Assembly (NCBI RefSeq): GCF_000835495.1
Contig: NW_015622545.1
Coordinates: 1,178,001 to 1,242,000 of the forward strand
Direction: 5' to 3'
DNA: 64,000 nt
Origin: Cladophialophora immunda
Taxonomy: Eukaryota > Ascomycota > Eurotiomycetes > Chaetothyriales > Herpotrichiellaceae
The notes beneath the pieces were generated by a model that made no database searches, was not told where the DNA came from, and worked only from the letters and a program-made list of their open reading frames with translations. Made by a program: the position numbers and the translations under genes. Shown here in pieces: positions 10,579 through 20,277 of this stretch; the first letter of the stretch is position 1; each line of letters starts with the position of its first letter.

Positions 10579-10710
10579 ATCCGCTTAGATACTGAATTTT
10601 GCGTTGTGGTCACTGCTAAGCATACTAAGTCTTTATCGATTAATTGATTGATCGAAAGATCAAGGAATCGATTCATCGATCAATCGATTGATCGATTCCT
10701 GGCAACGCTG

Positions 10711-11550
10711 CTGTTCACTTATGGAAACAGGGTGTGGCATGCTCTTAGATCGAGGGCACACACGAATATCGTGACTACAGATATAAAGATCTAGAGGTAG
10801 GTCTCAGATTGGACAGAGGAACGGCGCCACTATCAACGCTAACCTAGATGGATCTCTCCAGTCGATCACCTCAATTTCGGATCATTTCAGCATGATACGA
10901 ATGGTCCTGCAGCCACTCATTTCGCACGTCGGCCACTGCGGTGGAGATTGAACATGCGTGGCGCCAAGGCAGAATGCTGAACTCCTAACTCCTAAACGAC
11001 GATGCTTGCGACCCCCTCGTTGTGCTAAATGCTACTTGACTGATTAGAGCTTGGCGGGGTATCTCAGCGTCTCATATCTCGAGAGGTTCATGGCCACGGT
11101 ACGCCTCATAGCCGCGATTTCGGCATCTTTTAGCCTACGACCTAGACCTTGCGATCGCGAAATTGCTCTGATTGGAGACGAAACGCTTACGCGCACGGCT
11201 AGGAGGGTTGAAGATGGTTCACCGCACGGGAGAACCAGGCAGACTAACCTCAGACGTAAATGCTATGTCACCTAATGTGGCCATCCAGTAGGCGAGTCAA
11301 AGCCTGGGCGATGACACGAGACAGCTTATTGTACTTATCTTAAGCGTCGACAACTCTTTGGAGATTATCGAGCCTTCAACCTTACAAGACGGTAGTCGGC
11401 AGTGACATTGAGTGCATTTTGAAACGATACCTTGGTAGCAGAGCCTCTCTATCTCCTACAAAGTACGGAGCCTTGAACCTGAAACTTCGTCATCGTCGGC
11501 CTCAAGTGATGACTTGTCAATCTTCCTGATGCCACAAGAAAGAGAATTTG
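10711..11550. other. No gene seen
   Basis: Mixed-composition sequence with one 74-codon plus frame (11051-11275) that shows no recognisable motif. Moderate GC suggests old unique sequence between the hAT end and the F-box gene region. Confidence 0.3.
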
Positions 11551-11587
11551 TGGGTCAAGTGGCAATGGGTGAAAGGTGAAGTTCTGG

Positions 11588-11670
11588 CAAAAGGTTTAAA
11601 TTCCAGGGTGGCGGCTGTCGAGTGCTTAAGTGCCTGCGGGTGGCTGGGAGTGCCCAAAGTTTAACAGTCT
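11588..11670 (+). repeat. Dispersed GC-rich motif with TTTAAATTCCAGG core, copy 1
   Basis: The block reads AAAAGGTTTAAATTCCAGGG, then GTGGCGGCTGTCGAGTGC, then GCCTGCGGGTGGCTGGG. The same block appears at 45222-45285 almost unchanged, and related forms at 13641-13760 and 32861-32956. These short copies lie in intergenic or pseudogene sequence and are not RIP-mutated, perhaps because they are below the length RIP detects. Confidence 0.6.
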
Positions 11671-12015
11671 CGAAGTGTTCTCCGGCGCAAGTACAGTGTC
11701 TGGTGTTGTCATTTGAAAAAACTATTTTTCTGTCTGACAGAATTCTTGGCAGTGTTGACCAATCACAAGCGCGATGTGGAGGTCGCGCGATATAGGGTTG
11801 TTTTGCCATTTGTCATGACAGCGTGACCACCACCACTAACTTGCCTTTGTTCCCCGCACAACCCCTCACCACACATGCACAGAGCACTCAAACACGCTGA
11901 ACTTGCAACTTTTCAACTTTTGAACTTTTTTTTTTTTTCGATACAGACCACCACCCAAGCTTGACCTGCATGGCCATGTCACCAGAAAGTACATGTATCG
12001 AGTAGCGAGTATGGC

Positions 12016-13428
12016 CTAGACTGGTGATACTCTCGGTGCATTCCACACCCAGACCACCTGCTTGTCGTTTCCAGCATTGGGACCCTCTCGAGGCAATATG
12101 AGTTCTCGACATCTGACGCTGGAACGTTCAAAGACTTGCTCCACCAGACGCAGTTGGAGTCCCCGTCGGCGGGCGGCCTCATCGAGACCTCGCAACGCCG
12201 CTATTTCTTGCTCACAGTCCACCTGGTGCGGCTGCCATTGTAGGCAGAGGAGGGTGAGCGACGGCGTCTGCGTCTGCCGGTTGATCAAAGAGAGCAACGC
12301 TACCCACATGTTCTTCAGTCGTCGACTCTTTTGATGCTCTTTGAGGTACAGCGTCAACTCCCGGAGCCGCGGGGGAAGAAGCATTATGCTCACGTTGGAG
12401 TCCATGATTCGTGGCGGGAGAATCCACGTCGAGGGCATCCGCAGCCGCACCAAGCGGCGCAATTGGGTCATGTCGGGCCTTCGTTTCCGATCCAAGGGAG
12501 TCGACGAAAAGAAGTCCAGGTCTTGGAGCGTGCTGCCCGCGCTTTCACCCAGCACCTTGACAATGTCGCACTCTTCTCCTTCGTCCTCGTCGTCTTGAGG
12601 CCGCCACAGTCGCAGCCGTTGAAGGTGCGTACAGGCCCGGAGCAGTGGCAACAGGTCCCAGCGTCGAATGAAGACAAAAGCGAGATCAAGATGGCGGATC
12701 GGCAGGACCGTGGGACACCCGGCTTTATTGTTGACAAGGCCGAACCGGGCGTCGACCCCGAACGCCGTGAAAGTCGTCAAGGACGGTTGCAGGAGAAAGG
12801 GGGAAATCGGCACTTTCTCCTCGTCGTAGGTGCTGCCGATGGTGATCTTGGAGAGGTCGCCGAACAGCCCCTTGGGAATGGCGAAGTTCATGAGGTAGAC
12901 GACGGGAAGGGGGGTCCAAGGTAGATCCAAGCGAAGCTCGGTCAGCTGGGATAGCTGCAAGACCAGCAAGGCAAGCCGGTACTCTTCCACCAAGCCAGCT
13001 TGGAGACTGCGCTTGAAGTTTTCGTCCCTCTTGGCGAGATAGTTGAGGAATGGAGTGGTTCGGTCTCGGGGGAGTGAAGGTAGACAGTCTCGTACGAAGT
13101 CGCTCTGAGTGTGGTCGCCCTGATCGTCACCGCCCTGATCGTCGTCGTCGCTCTGAGTGTCGTCTTCGAAATCATCGGGGGCTTCGACGCTCAGGGAGCG
13201 AACGAGACCGGTGAGATCGTGGGAGCTGGAGAAAGATCGTAGCAGCAGCGAGACACCCTTCGCGTCGGTGAGGCGGACATTGCGGTAGAGCTCCGGGGTC
13301 CCGACGAGGCGGGTCCGTCGAGAACAGAGCGCGAAGTGGCAGATGTCCTGCTGGCCCCGATTCGCGACGAGTTTGGCGATTTTCAGCAGCATCTCGTCCG
13401 GCAAGACGTCGATCCCTTGGGGTGCCAT
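12016..13428 (-). CDS. F-box protein, intact
   Basis: A single 470-codon exon. The N-terminus (residues ~6-50, LPDEMLLKIAKLVANR...CHFALCSRRTR...PELYRNVRL) is an F-box, the segment that binds Skp1 and brings substrates to an SCF ubiquitin ligase. An acidic loop follows (~105-130, EDDTQSDDDDQGGDDQ). The rest has leucine-patterned segments (LTELRLDLPW, HLQRLRLWRP, LRELTLYL) that suggest irregular leucine-rich repeats for substrate binding, as in many fungal F-box proteins. No stops or RIP signs, unlike its surroundings, so the gene is probably functional. The start ATG (13428) directly precedes the F-box. The substrate cannot be read from sequence. Confidence 0.85.
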   Translation of the reverse strand: MAPQGIDVLPDEMLLKIAKLVANRGQQDICHFALCSRRTRLVGTPELYRNVRLTDAKGVSLLLRSFSSSHDLTGLVRSLSVEAPDDFEDDTQSDDDDQGGDDQGDHTQSDFVRDCLPSLPRDRTTPFLNYLAKRDENFKRSLQAGLVEEYRLALLVLQLSQLTELRLDLPWTPLPVVYLMNFAIPKGLFGDLSKITIGSTYDEEKVPISPFLLQPSLTTFTAFGVDARFGLVNNKAGCPTVLPIRHLDLAFVFIRRWDLLPLLRACTHLQRLRLWRPQDDEDEGEECDIVKVLGESAGSTLQDLDFFSSTPLDRKRRPDMTQLRRLVRLRMPSTWILPPRIMDSNVSIMLLPPRLRELTLYLKEHQKSRRLKNMWVALLSLINRQTQTPSLTLLCLQWQPHQVDCEQEIAALRGLDEAARRRGLQLRLVEQVFERSSVRCRELILPREGPNAGNDKQVVWVWNAPRVSPV

Positions 13429-13640
13429 TGTTTAGCGATCAACGTCCAGCCGGGGCCGATCAGCAAGTCAAGAGCTGATCCCGAGATCTCGTATGCTTGC
13501 GCGTGGCTCCTGAGAGGTTGGATGGGGATGAAGGAAGGGTGAGGAATAAATACAAAGTGAGGACCTGTGCTAGAGGACCTTGATATTGAGGAAAGTTACG
13601 CCAAGGAGGCTGGGCATCCAGGAAATCATGTGCCAGGACA

Positions 13641-13760
13641 GTTGAACTTCCAGGGGGTACTTCTCAAGTGCCCGTCGAGTGCCTGCGGCTGCCCAAAGTT
13701 TAAATTCTGGAGGTGCTGTCGAGCGCCGGCGAGTTGTCCAAAGCTTACATTCCCAGGAGT
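13641..13760 (+). repeat. Dispersed GC-rich motif, copies 2a/2b
   Basis: Two adjacent variants of the block found at 11588: GAACTTCCAGGGGGTAC...GTCGAGTGCCTGCGG, then CCCAAAGTTTAAATTCTGG...GAGCGCCGGCGAG. They lie just beyond the F-box gene promoter side and next to a 19-bp tandem repeat. Confidence 0.5.
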
Positions 13761-13840
13761 GCCCTTGACCTTTTCCTCTGCCCTTGACCTTTTCCTCTGC
13801 CCTTGACCTTTTCCTCTGCCCTTGACCTTTTCCTCTGCCC
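13761..13840 (+). repeat. 19-bp minisatellite, four perfect copies
   Basis: The unit GCCCTTGACCTTTTCCTCT is repeated at 13761, 13780, 13799 and 13818 without change. Perfect identity implies recent expansion. Confidence 0.95.
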
Positions 13841-13867
13841 TCTGGCCGGCGCTCACTGACTTGACTT

Positions 13868-14095
13868 GACATGACACCCTCACTGCCTTGCTGCCGCATC
13901 TCGTCCGTCTTGCTCGTGCACCGTGGATCGTGCAGCGCGCATGTCGTGTAGCCAACGTGATGGCGTGCTGGCGTGCTGGCGTCGTTGTCGGAGTTGATTT
14001 CCGTAAACTTGGGCGCGGGCGTGGTTGTCAGCGTGGTTGTCGGAGATGATTTCCGTAGCCGTCGGCGTGGCCTTTCCCGTGTATTTACCTATCCT
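13868..14095 (-). repeat. Left arm of an inverted repeat with a cysteine-rich coding trace
   Basis: The reverse complement resembles 18376-18600. Both contain ACGGAAATCATCTCCG-type repeats, a stretch reading (minus strand here) VGYTTCALHDPRCTSKTDEM, and end in CAAGTCAAGTCAGTGAG. The plus-strand partner reads CMTCGLHDTRCASKTDKM, a short Cys/His cluster like a gag nucleocapsid. With 18376-18600 it brackets the 14.1-18.4 kb block. Confidence 0.5.
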
Positions 14096-14104
14096 ACCTC
14101 TCTT

Positions 14105-16440
14105 CATAACCTAGATTATGCTTAACCGGATATAGAGCCCTTATCGCAGTCAAGGCTGAGGGTAATCTTAGGCTAGATGGTCTTCCTCGGTACTATGTAG
14201 ATACTATAGGTCGTCTTTAGAGGCTAAGGCTAATCTTAAGCTAGACAGTCTTCATTAAAGATATTATAAGTCGTCCTTTAAGGCTAGGGGAGATATTATA
14301 AGTTACCTTTCGAGGCTAAGGTTAGTGTTACGAGCTACTATATGACACGTGAGGTGTCCACAGGCAAACCCGCGGTAGTTTACTTAGTGATATAGTAGGG
14401 AGGGACGCTATAGCTAAGACTAGAAACTAAGTGTATAGTATGTAGATCTATACGTATAGTAGATGATTATGAGGAACTTAATTCTATATAACTATTATTG
14501 ACTATAAGGAGAACTATATAGCTAAGTACGGCTATATACTATTCGGGATATATATTTAATATATTACTCTATTAGATATATTAAATATGTTAATATATTT
14601 CTGAGCCTATCTAGGTATGTTACTCTATTACCCTACTAGGTTATGCTAATATGTTTACTAAGACACTAACGTCTGATATGTTCTCCTTGGTTAACCTTCC
14701 TCCTTGTCTTTCCCCTTGGCCTCCCATATAGTCGGTTTGTAACAGTTAGGATAATCTTAGACTAGACGGCCTTCGTCATTATAGATAGCCTTCGTTATTA
14801 TAGATATTACGTTAACGTAGCTATGGTAAGTCGTCTTTCGAGGCTAGAGATAGGCTAGAGCTAGACGGTCTTATTGCAGTAGAGGCTAAGGATAATCTCG
14901 TAGCTACGGCTAAGGAAAATCTCGAGGCTAAGAACGCTGACCTTTATAAGGCTACGATTTACATCACTTAGGGCGCTTTTAGACATAGTGGCTAGGCTTA
15001 GATTATAATAGAGTAGATTACTGTCCTATAAGAAGGTAGTAGATGCGTTTAAGATAACTATTAAGGAGTTCTTTCATAGAGAGAGCCGTTAACCTTAGTT
15101 AATAAAGCTCCCTATCTAGAAGAATGGCCTTCCTCGTTATAGATATTACGAGTCGTCTTTAGAGATTAAGAGAAATCTCGAGCTAGATAGTCTTTATTAC
15201 TATAGTTCGGTAAGTTCTCTTCTTATAAGTTATTAATCCTTCGTAGGAGAGGGCGTAGAGAAGATAATAGCGTTTTAATTCTATAGGGGTAGGCTATCTA
15301 GGCTCTAATTAATAAAGACTAGGTATCTTTTATAGCCTTCCTTATTAGAGATATTATAACTTATTTTTTAAGGCTAATTCGGGGCTAAGGATAATCTCGA
15401 GCTATATAGTCTTCCTCGTTACTATATAGATATTATAAGTTATTATAGATAGCCTTCCTTATTATAGATGTTATAAGTGATCTTTCAAGCTATATTAACT
15501 TCCTCATTATAGATATTATAAGTTCTCTTTTAAGACTAAGGGTGAGAGTAATCTTAGACTAGATAGTCTTTCTTATTATAGACGTTACCTCGTTATAGAA
15601 TTTATAAGTAGCCTTTCGAGGCTAAGGCTAAGGGTAATATTAAGCTAGATAGCCTTCGTCTGAAGTTACGGTAAGTTCCGTTACGAGGCAGGATAATCTC
15701 GAGCTAGATAGTCTTCCTAGTTACTATGTAGATATTATAAGTTATCGATGTTTCGAGGCTAATATAGGATAATCTGATTATAGATACTATCTCATTATAG
15801 TATAGATATTATAAGTTAAGGCTAGGGGAGATATTATAAGTGATCTTTTAAGCTAGATAGTCTTCCTCATTATAAATAACCTTCCTCATTACTATATAGA
15901 TATTACCTTATTATAGATAGTCTTCCTCTTTATAAATGACCTTTCTCGTTATAGGTATTGTAAGTTTTCTTTTAAGGCTAAGGGTAAGGATAAGGGGCTG
16001 AGAGTGAGGATAATCTCGGGCCAGATAGTCTTTCTTATTATAGATATTTCCTCGTTATAGATGTTACCTTATTATAGATGGCCTTCCTGGTTACCGTGCA
16101 GATGTTGTAGGTTTTCTTTCAAGGCTGAGGGTGAGGGTAATCTCGAGCCAGATGGCCTTCCTCGTTGTAGATACTGCAAGTCGTCTTTCGAGGCTGAGGC
16201 TAGGACAGTCTCGGGCTAGATAGTCTTTCTTATTATAGATTTTGCCTTACTATAGTATAGATGTTGTAAGTCGTCTTTCGAGGCCGAGGCAGGATAATTA
16301 TGGGCCAGATGGTCTTTCTTATTACAGACTTTACCTCTTTATAGATGTTACCTTATTGCAGATATTACCTTTTATAGATGGCCTTCCTCGTTACAGTGTA
16401 GATGCTGCAAGTCGTCTTTCGAGGCTGAGGCTGAGGAAGT
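14105..16440 (-). pseudogene. Tandem-repeat coding array (gag-like coiled repeat protein), RIP-degraded
   Basis: About 25-30 degenerate units of roughly 60-75 bp follow one another. On the plus strand the recurring words are GTCTTCCTCGTTAtAGAT, TATAAGTCGTCTTTCGAGGC and TAATCTCGAGC. On the minus strand the best-preserved units near the right end (16090-16440) read as a peptide repeat such as ALKENLQHLHGNQEGH and DEDFLSLSLERRLAAS. Leucine spacing suggests a coiled coil. The right end is GC-rich and little changed, the middle is highly AT-rich, so RIP was graded along the array. LTR-A (14326-14744) is inserted in it. A related unrepeated copy lies at 17519-17910. Identity as a gag is inferred from the knuckle-like segment next to it. 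Confidence 0.5.
14326..14744 (+). repeat. Solo LTR, family A (419 bp), target duplication GTTAG
   Basis: Starts TGTTACGAGC, ends TTTGTAACA, and is flanked by GTTAG at 14321-14325 and 14745-14749. Full-length partner of 8680-9098. A 5-bp duplication with TG...CA ends is what gypsy/copia integrase leaves; the internal region was lost by LTR-LTR recombination. Confidence 0.9.
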
Positions 16441-16545
16441 CTTCGTCAGGCATGAATCTCCTTATTTGGACAGTCCTACAGCATCGTGTCAGTCTTAGTT
16501 TGGCCACAGTCACGAGCACGATGACTCTCGCCACATAAGTAGTAA
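16440..16545 (-). pseudogene. Zinc-knuckle-like segment adjoining the repeat array
   Basis: Minus strand reads YYLCGESHRARDCGQTKTDT. Compared with the usual C-x2-C-x4-H-x4-C knuckle the first Cys is Tyr, the rest is in place. A relative on the plus strand at 17500-17540 reads CPFCICGQPKTDMM. Both are followed by a stop and by a segment with GACTGTCC and then the repeat-type peptide (PDEDFLSL here, PDEDLLSL there). This suggests the array belonged to a nucleocapsid-like gag. Confidence 0.45.
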
Positions 16546-16651
16546 GTAACGGTGAGCTGGGCACGTACGCAGTTTTTGCTCTTATATACACCACGATTGA
16601 ACGGGATTCCGGCATTAGCGAGAAGGCGAGGAAGATTTTCTTCTGGAGACG

Positions 16652-16795
16652 TAGGCAGAGGGTAGAGGGCAGAGGGTAGAGGGCAGAGGGTTGAAGACAA
16701 GATGGTAGAAGGCAAGATGGTAGAGGGCAAGATGGTAGAGGGTAAGATGGTAGAGGGTAAGATGGTAGAGGGCAAGATGATAGAGGGCAAGAAGG
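16652..16795 (+). repeat. Purine-rich minisatellite
   Basis: First about three units of GGGTAGAGGGCAGA, then about seven units of the 15-mer AAGATGGTAGAGGGC with small variants. All three minus-strand frames stay open through it (for example LPSTILPSTILPS), which explains the long artefactual frames here. Confidence 0.9.
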
Positions 16796-16799
16796 GCAC

Positions 16800-17500
16800 T
16801 CACACAATCTAAGCATTTTTTGACGCAGACCCACTCTGGCACTGTGGCACTGGGCACTGGGCGCTAGTGTCAGTCCTGCGAAGGCCTGGAATGTGGTCCT
16901 GGCCCAGTTGGCAGCCCCCTTGGGTCCTTGAGCCGCCCTTGACGTCGGGAGTATTCATTGGTACGCCCCCCTTCTGCTCTACCTGGCCTCGACAACCCTG
17001 CGCTCTCGCACCACCGTCCGTCCCTCGATAGTCTCGACCATTGCCCAGGCCTGACGCTTCTCTACCTGGTCTCCTCTGCCTGCTCTATGCTGCACTGCTC
17101 TATGCTACTGTGCTGGTCTGCGTTACTCTCCGCTGTTCAGCCCAAAGGCTCCCCGCACACCACCGTAACACAGTCAAGCAGTCCACCGCAGTCCACTGCA
17201 GTCTATCCAGCGCAGTTAAGCAGTCCACCCCCAGTTCATAGACGGGGCATTCAATCAATACCCCGACACCCTTATCTACCCTACGGGACATAGTGTGAAT
17301 GATGTCGGGGCACATACAATGTCGGGGTGAATATTACTAGTTACAGCGCAGTCAGTACAGTGTTTTGCTTTGTTTTTGCTTTATGTTGCTTTGTTTTATT
17401 CTCGACGCCATTCACTGACTGACTGTGGCCAGCTCGTGGTCGTGCCTACAAGAGCCAAAATCAGCGAGTCTGAGGAGCACTTGGCGCAGGTGTGTCCTAT
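16800..17500. other. No gene seen; repeat-derived sequence
   Basis: GC-rich left half with short direct repeats (GCAGTCCACTGCAGTC near 17180-17225). At 17345-17430 is one copy of a dispersed segment (GCGCAGTCAGTACAGTG, then TTATTCTCGACGCCATTCAC) also found near 33785-33870 and 41315-41395. Confidence 0.4.
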
Positions 17501-17518
17501 CCTGTCCTTTCTGCATCT

Positions 17519-17910
17519 GTGGCCAACCCAAGACTGACATGATGCCGTAGGACTGTCCAATCAAGGAGCTTCGAGCCTGACGAAGACCTCCTCAGCCTCA
17601 GCAAAGAGGCAACATCTGAAATAAGGCAACAACAGCAACGAGGAAGACCATCCAGCTTGAAAGATCACTTGCAATATCTACACGGCAATCAGGAAGGCCA
17701 TCCAGATTGTTCAGATAGACAGAACAAACTGTGAAAGAGATGGATACTTGATGGATATTTGACCCTAAGGCATCGTAATACCCATCCAAGTATCGTCCAG
17801 ACCGTCGACACACCACCACAGCATTGCCTCTTCATTGGCTACTACTGGCAGAAGCTTCTCCATAGCTGGCTACAGGCCGAGGCTCTTCATTCTTTCCATG
17901 ATTAAGCATT
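17519..17910 (+). pseudogene. Second copy of the gag-like segment, not tandemly repeated
   Basis: A plus-strand frame reads EPDEDLLSLSKEATSEIRQQ, then SLKDHLQYLHGNQEGHPDCS, one TGA, and goes on (RHRNTHPSIVQTVDTPPQHC, FIGYYWQKLLHSWLQAEALH) to about 17900. It matches the unit peptide of the 14.1-16.4 kb array in inverted orientation. It shows the sequence beyond the repeat, which the array copy lacks. The host element is not identified. Confidence 0.4.
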
Positions 17911-18375
17911 CGCGCTGCGGAGGATTGTCTTCTCCCCGTGTGACCGTTGACGGCGCCAGCCACTTTCAACGGCATGTGCGAGAGAGCCTGATCGATACTA
18001 CGTCGGAGTTATATACACATCTGGCGCCCGCTGTTGCATAACACGGGACTGTCGACCTAGAAGGCGACTTCAGACTCAAGCACCTACTTAGCGACTCCAT
18101 CTACCGCCGCTACCGTAGCATAAATCGAACGCACCGCCGCCATTATAGCGGCTGAAAGACCTCACCTCCACCGCCGCCCATCCGGAAATCAACTCCGGAA
18201 AGTAGATTGGCGGTCTGGCCGGCCGGCACCCTCTTCCTGCACGAGCTGGCGCGCTTGGAGGTACAGTGATCCGATCGTAAGGAACTACTCGGCTATATCG
18301 ACGTCGACGAGGACTTCATGTTAGATTAAGCATGATGGGTCGTGAAGAGAGGCAGTACAGGCAAATACACTCGAG

Positions 18376-18600
18376 AGTAAGTGGACGCCTACGGCCACTT
18401 ACTCGGCCACGGCCACGAAAATCATCTCCGGTAACGACGTAAGCACACCATCACGCCATCATATTGGCTGCATGACATGCGGCCTGCACGATACACGATG
18501 CGCGAGCAAGACGGACAAGATGCAGGTGCACGAGCTGCTTCAACAAGAGTAAGGGTATAATATTATGTCAAGGCATATCAAGTCAAGTCAAGTCAGTGAG
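18376..18600 (+). repeat. Right arm of the inverted repeat with Cys/His cluster
   Basis: Pairs with 13868-14095. Plus frame near 18470: CMTCGLHDTRCASKTDKMQV, then HELLQQE and a stop at about 18550. CAAGTCAAGTCAAGTCAGTG follows. The intact short Cys/His pattern suggests a nucleocapsid-type C-terminus. Confidence 0.45.
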
Positions 18601-18609
18601 GGTGTGCAA

Positions 18610-19200
18610 CTTTTTGGCCTTTGGGAAAAAGGTGGCCCACGCCCAAGTCGCGCAAGTCAAAAAGTGTAAACGTCGGGCCATCAACACACTCAAGCGTAGG
18701 CCAGCGTAGGCCAGCATTCCTAGGGTTTAAACTTTGGATAACTCACCGGCGCTCTGGCAGCCCCTGAGAATTCAAACTTTATACGCGACACCCAGAACCT
18801 AGTACCCAGTACCTAGCGCACTCCGAATGCCGGAGAGGACTTCCGGAATTTCAACTTTTATCGCTTAGCACTCCTACGCGCTGGCTCTGTTGGCCACTTA
18901 GGCCCCTCCCTCACACCAGGAGTGACGAACGAGCCTTAATTCCGTCTTTCTCGAGGACGCCTACACCTCTATTTGCCATCTCTCACCACGAACCTTTCCT
19001 ATTTCTCTTTTTCGTCGGCGCCTGCGCTAAATAGCTCTCGGACACGAAGGGCCTCTTTCCTATTACGTATTGGCGTACTTCGCGCCTATATATATAACCT
19101 TACGATGTTTTGTACTCTAGGCGCTCTATCCATCTTCATCTTTTTCCTCACACACGATAAATTCACCTTTTTTACGATCTTAGTGTCCGGAGCACTCTAA
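18610..19200. other. No clear gene; repeat remains
   Basis: Contains degenerate forms of the GC-rich motif (GTTTAAACTTTGG near 18725, AATTCAAACTTTATACGC near 18765, TTTCAACTTTTATCG near 18850) and then a pyrimidine-rich stretch that could be a promoter for the pseudogene to the right. Confidence 0.35.
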
Positions 19201-20105
19201 GTGTCGCTATCTTACGTGCGAATCAGGTATATTAGTCAGAATAAACCTTACCATTCCGAACAATCCTCTAGCGACTACTACTTCGGACACGGCTACTTAG
19301 GACACCGTTACTTCAAAAATCCTTATCCACCCTGCTGAGAAGAAAGAAGAGCCACCAAAACCCACGTTCGACATAACCTAGGTCCTCATTAACTGAGGAA
19401 ATAACCAATTTCAAATGTCGCCATTCTTAACCCTTTAGGCGGCTGCCTTAAAGATCCAGACCGAAGAGTAAGGAGGAATCGTGAAATCCATGAATGCCGA
19501 CGAGTTTAATGCGTTAGCTAAGGCGAATAGAGGCCTTAAGGCCGTAGTTACGACGTTCCGGCCTATCGATGCGGACAAGCGGGCTGAAATGGAGAAGTCT
19601 AGTAGGGAGTGGTTGATAGAGATGGTCAGCGAAGCTTCAGATGACGGCGAACACACAGCGGACAAGCAGTGGTACCGCAGAGTCGCGTAGGCTTACCGAG
19701 TCAACATCCATCAAGTAACAGAGGGTGAGAGTAACGGCTTGCTTCTAGATTCGAATACATCAACTTATGAAACATCCATAATAGTAGCATGCCCAATCTA
19801 CTGCAAATCCGTCAAGTAAACCACGACTAACGACCATATCGACTCTAACTGCACCGAGTATATCGAGAACGTACACCAACACCGCCATCTTCGTGACTAT
19901 AGTCGGAGGCCGCCTGACAGGCTCATGCCTGAGAAAACCGGCATGCAAAGGAGGCGGTATGCAAAGGAGGTTCCGACGGCTCAACAACAACCACTGTCGT
20001 TGCGGCGTGTCTAGCCACCACGGCATAGGTGCTTCATCCAGGGCAAAAATTCAAGACTTCTAGGAGACTTTAGAGTCAATTCCAACCGTCCTCGTGTCCA
20101 TGTTT
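19200..20105 (+). pseudogene. Unrecognised protein, nearly open frame
   Basis: From 19481 a frame opens MKSMNADEFNALAKANRGLK and runs to about 20100 with only three stops: the TAG ending the 69-codon ORF at 19690, a TAA near 19817 and a TAG near 20010. Upstream in the same region the frame reads AALKIQTEE, so the true start is probably further left. The protein is hydrophilic with charged N-terminus (DADKRAEMEKSSREWLIEMV) and a basic, Arg-rich C-terminal half (HRHLRDYSRRPPDRLMPEKT). It could be a retroelement gag or a host protein. No domain recognised. Confidence 0.35.
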
Positions 20106-20277
20106 AAACTCGACAGCGCAGCTAAAAACAATGCCGGTCTTCCAGTGGGAGACTCGAGCCTCATTTTACACCACCTATGGCCTCTTCTTAACGATAATGT
20201 GCTCTGTAGGTGATTCCAGGCTCTGCCTGCAGATAATAATCAGCTGCCGATATTATTATCACTCGCGCTATAGCGGC

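Larger units (their letters stand above)
7305..10710. mobile_element. hAT element copy 1, with nested insertions and a deletion
   Basis: Its ends are inverted repeats: CAGCGTTGCCAGGAATCGAT at 7305 and its complement ending at 10710. Subterminal clusters of AATCGATT/ATCGAT follow at both ends, as in hAT elements. Inside the left end is the transposase C-terminus on the minus strand (7425-7598). An unknown gene in plus orientation follows (7600-8679), then LTR-A, an inverted LTR-C fragment and an LTR-B element. The expected 8-bp target duplication does not match (GCCGTGAC against CTGTTCAC), so the ends may come from different copies or from rearrangement. Relative to copy 2 about 500 bp (21365-21870) are missing. 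Confidence 0.6.

Noticed and set aside
7305..10710. 8-bp target duplication of the hAT element
   Set aside because: The flanks GCCGTGAC and CTGTTCAC differ at five of eight positions, so no duplication is claimed.
12331..12924. 197-codon plus-strand frame
   Set aside because: It is the antisense of the intact F-box gene, with no motifs of its own.
16391..16857. Three overlapping minus-strand frames of 80-147 codons (LPSTILPST-type)
   Set aside because: They are produced by the purine-rich minisatellite, which has no stops in any minus-strand frame.
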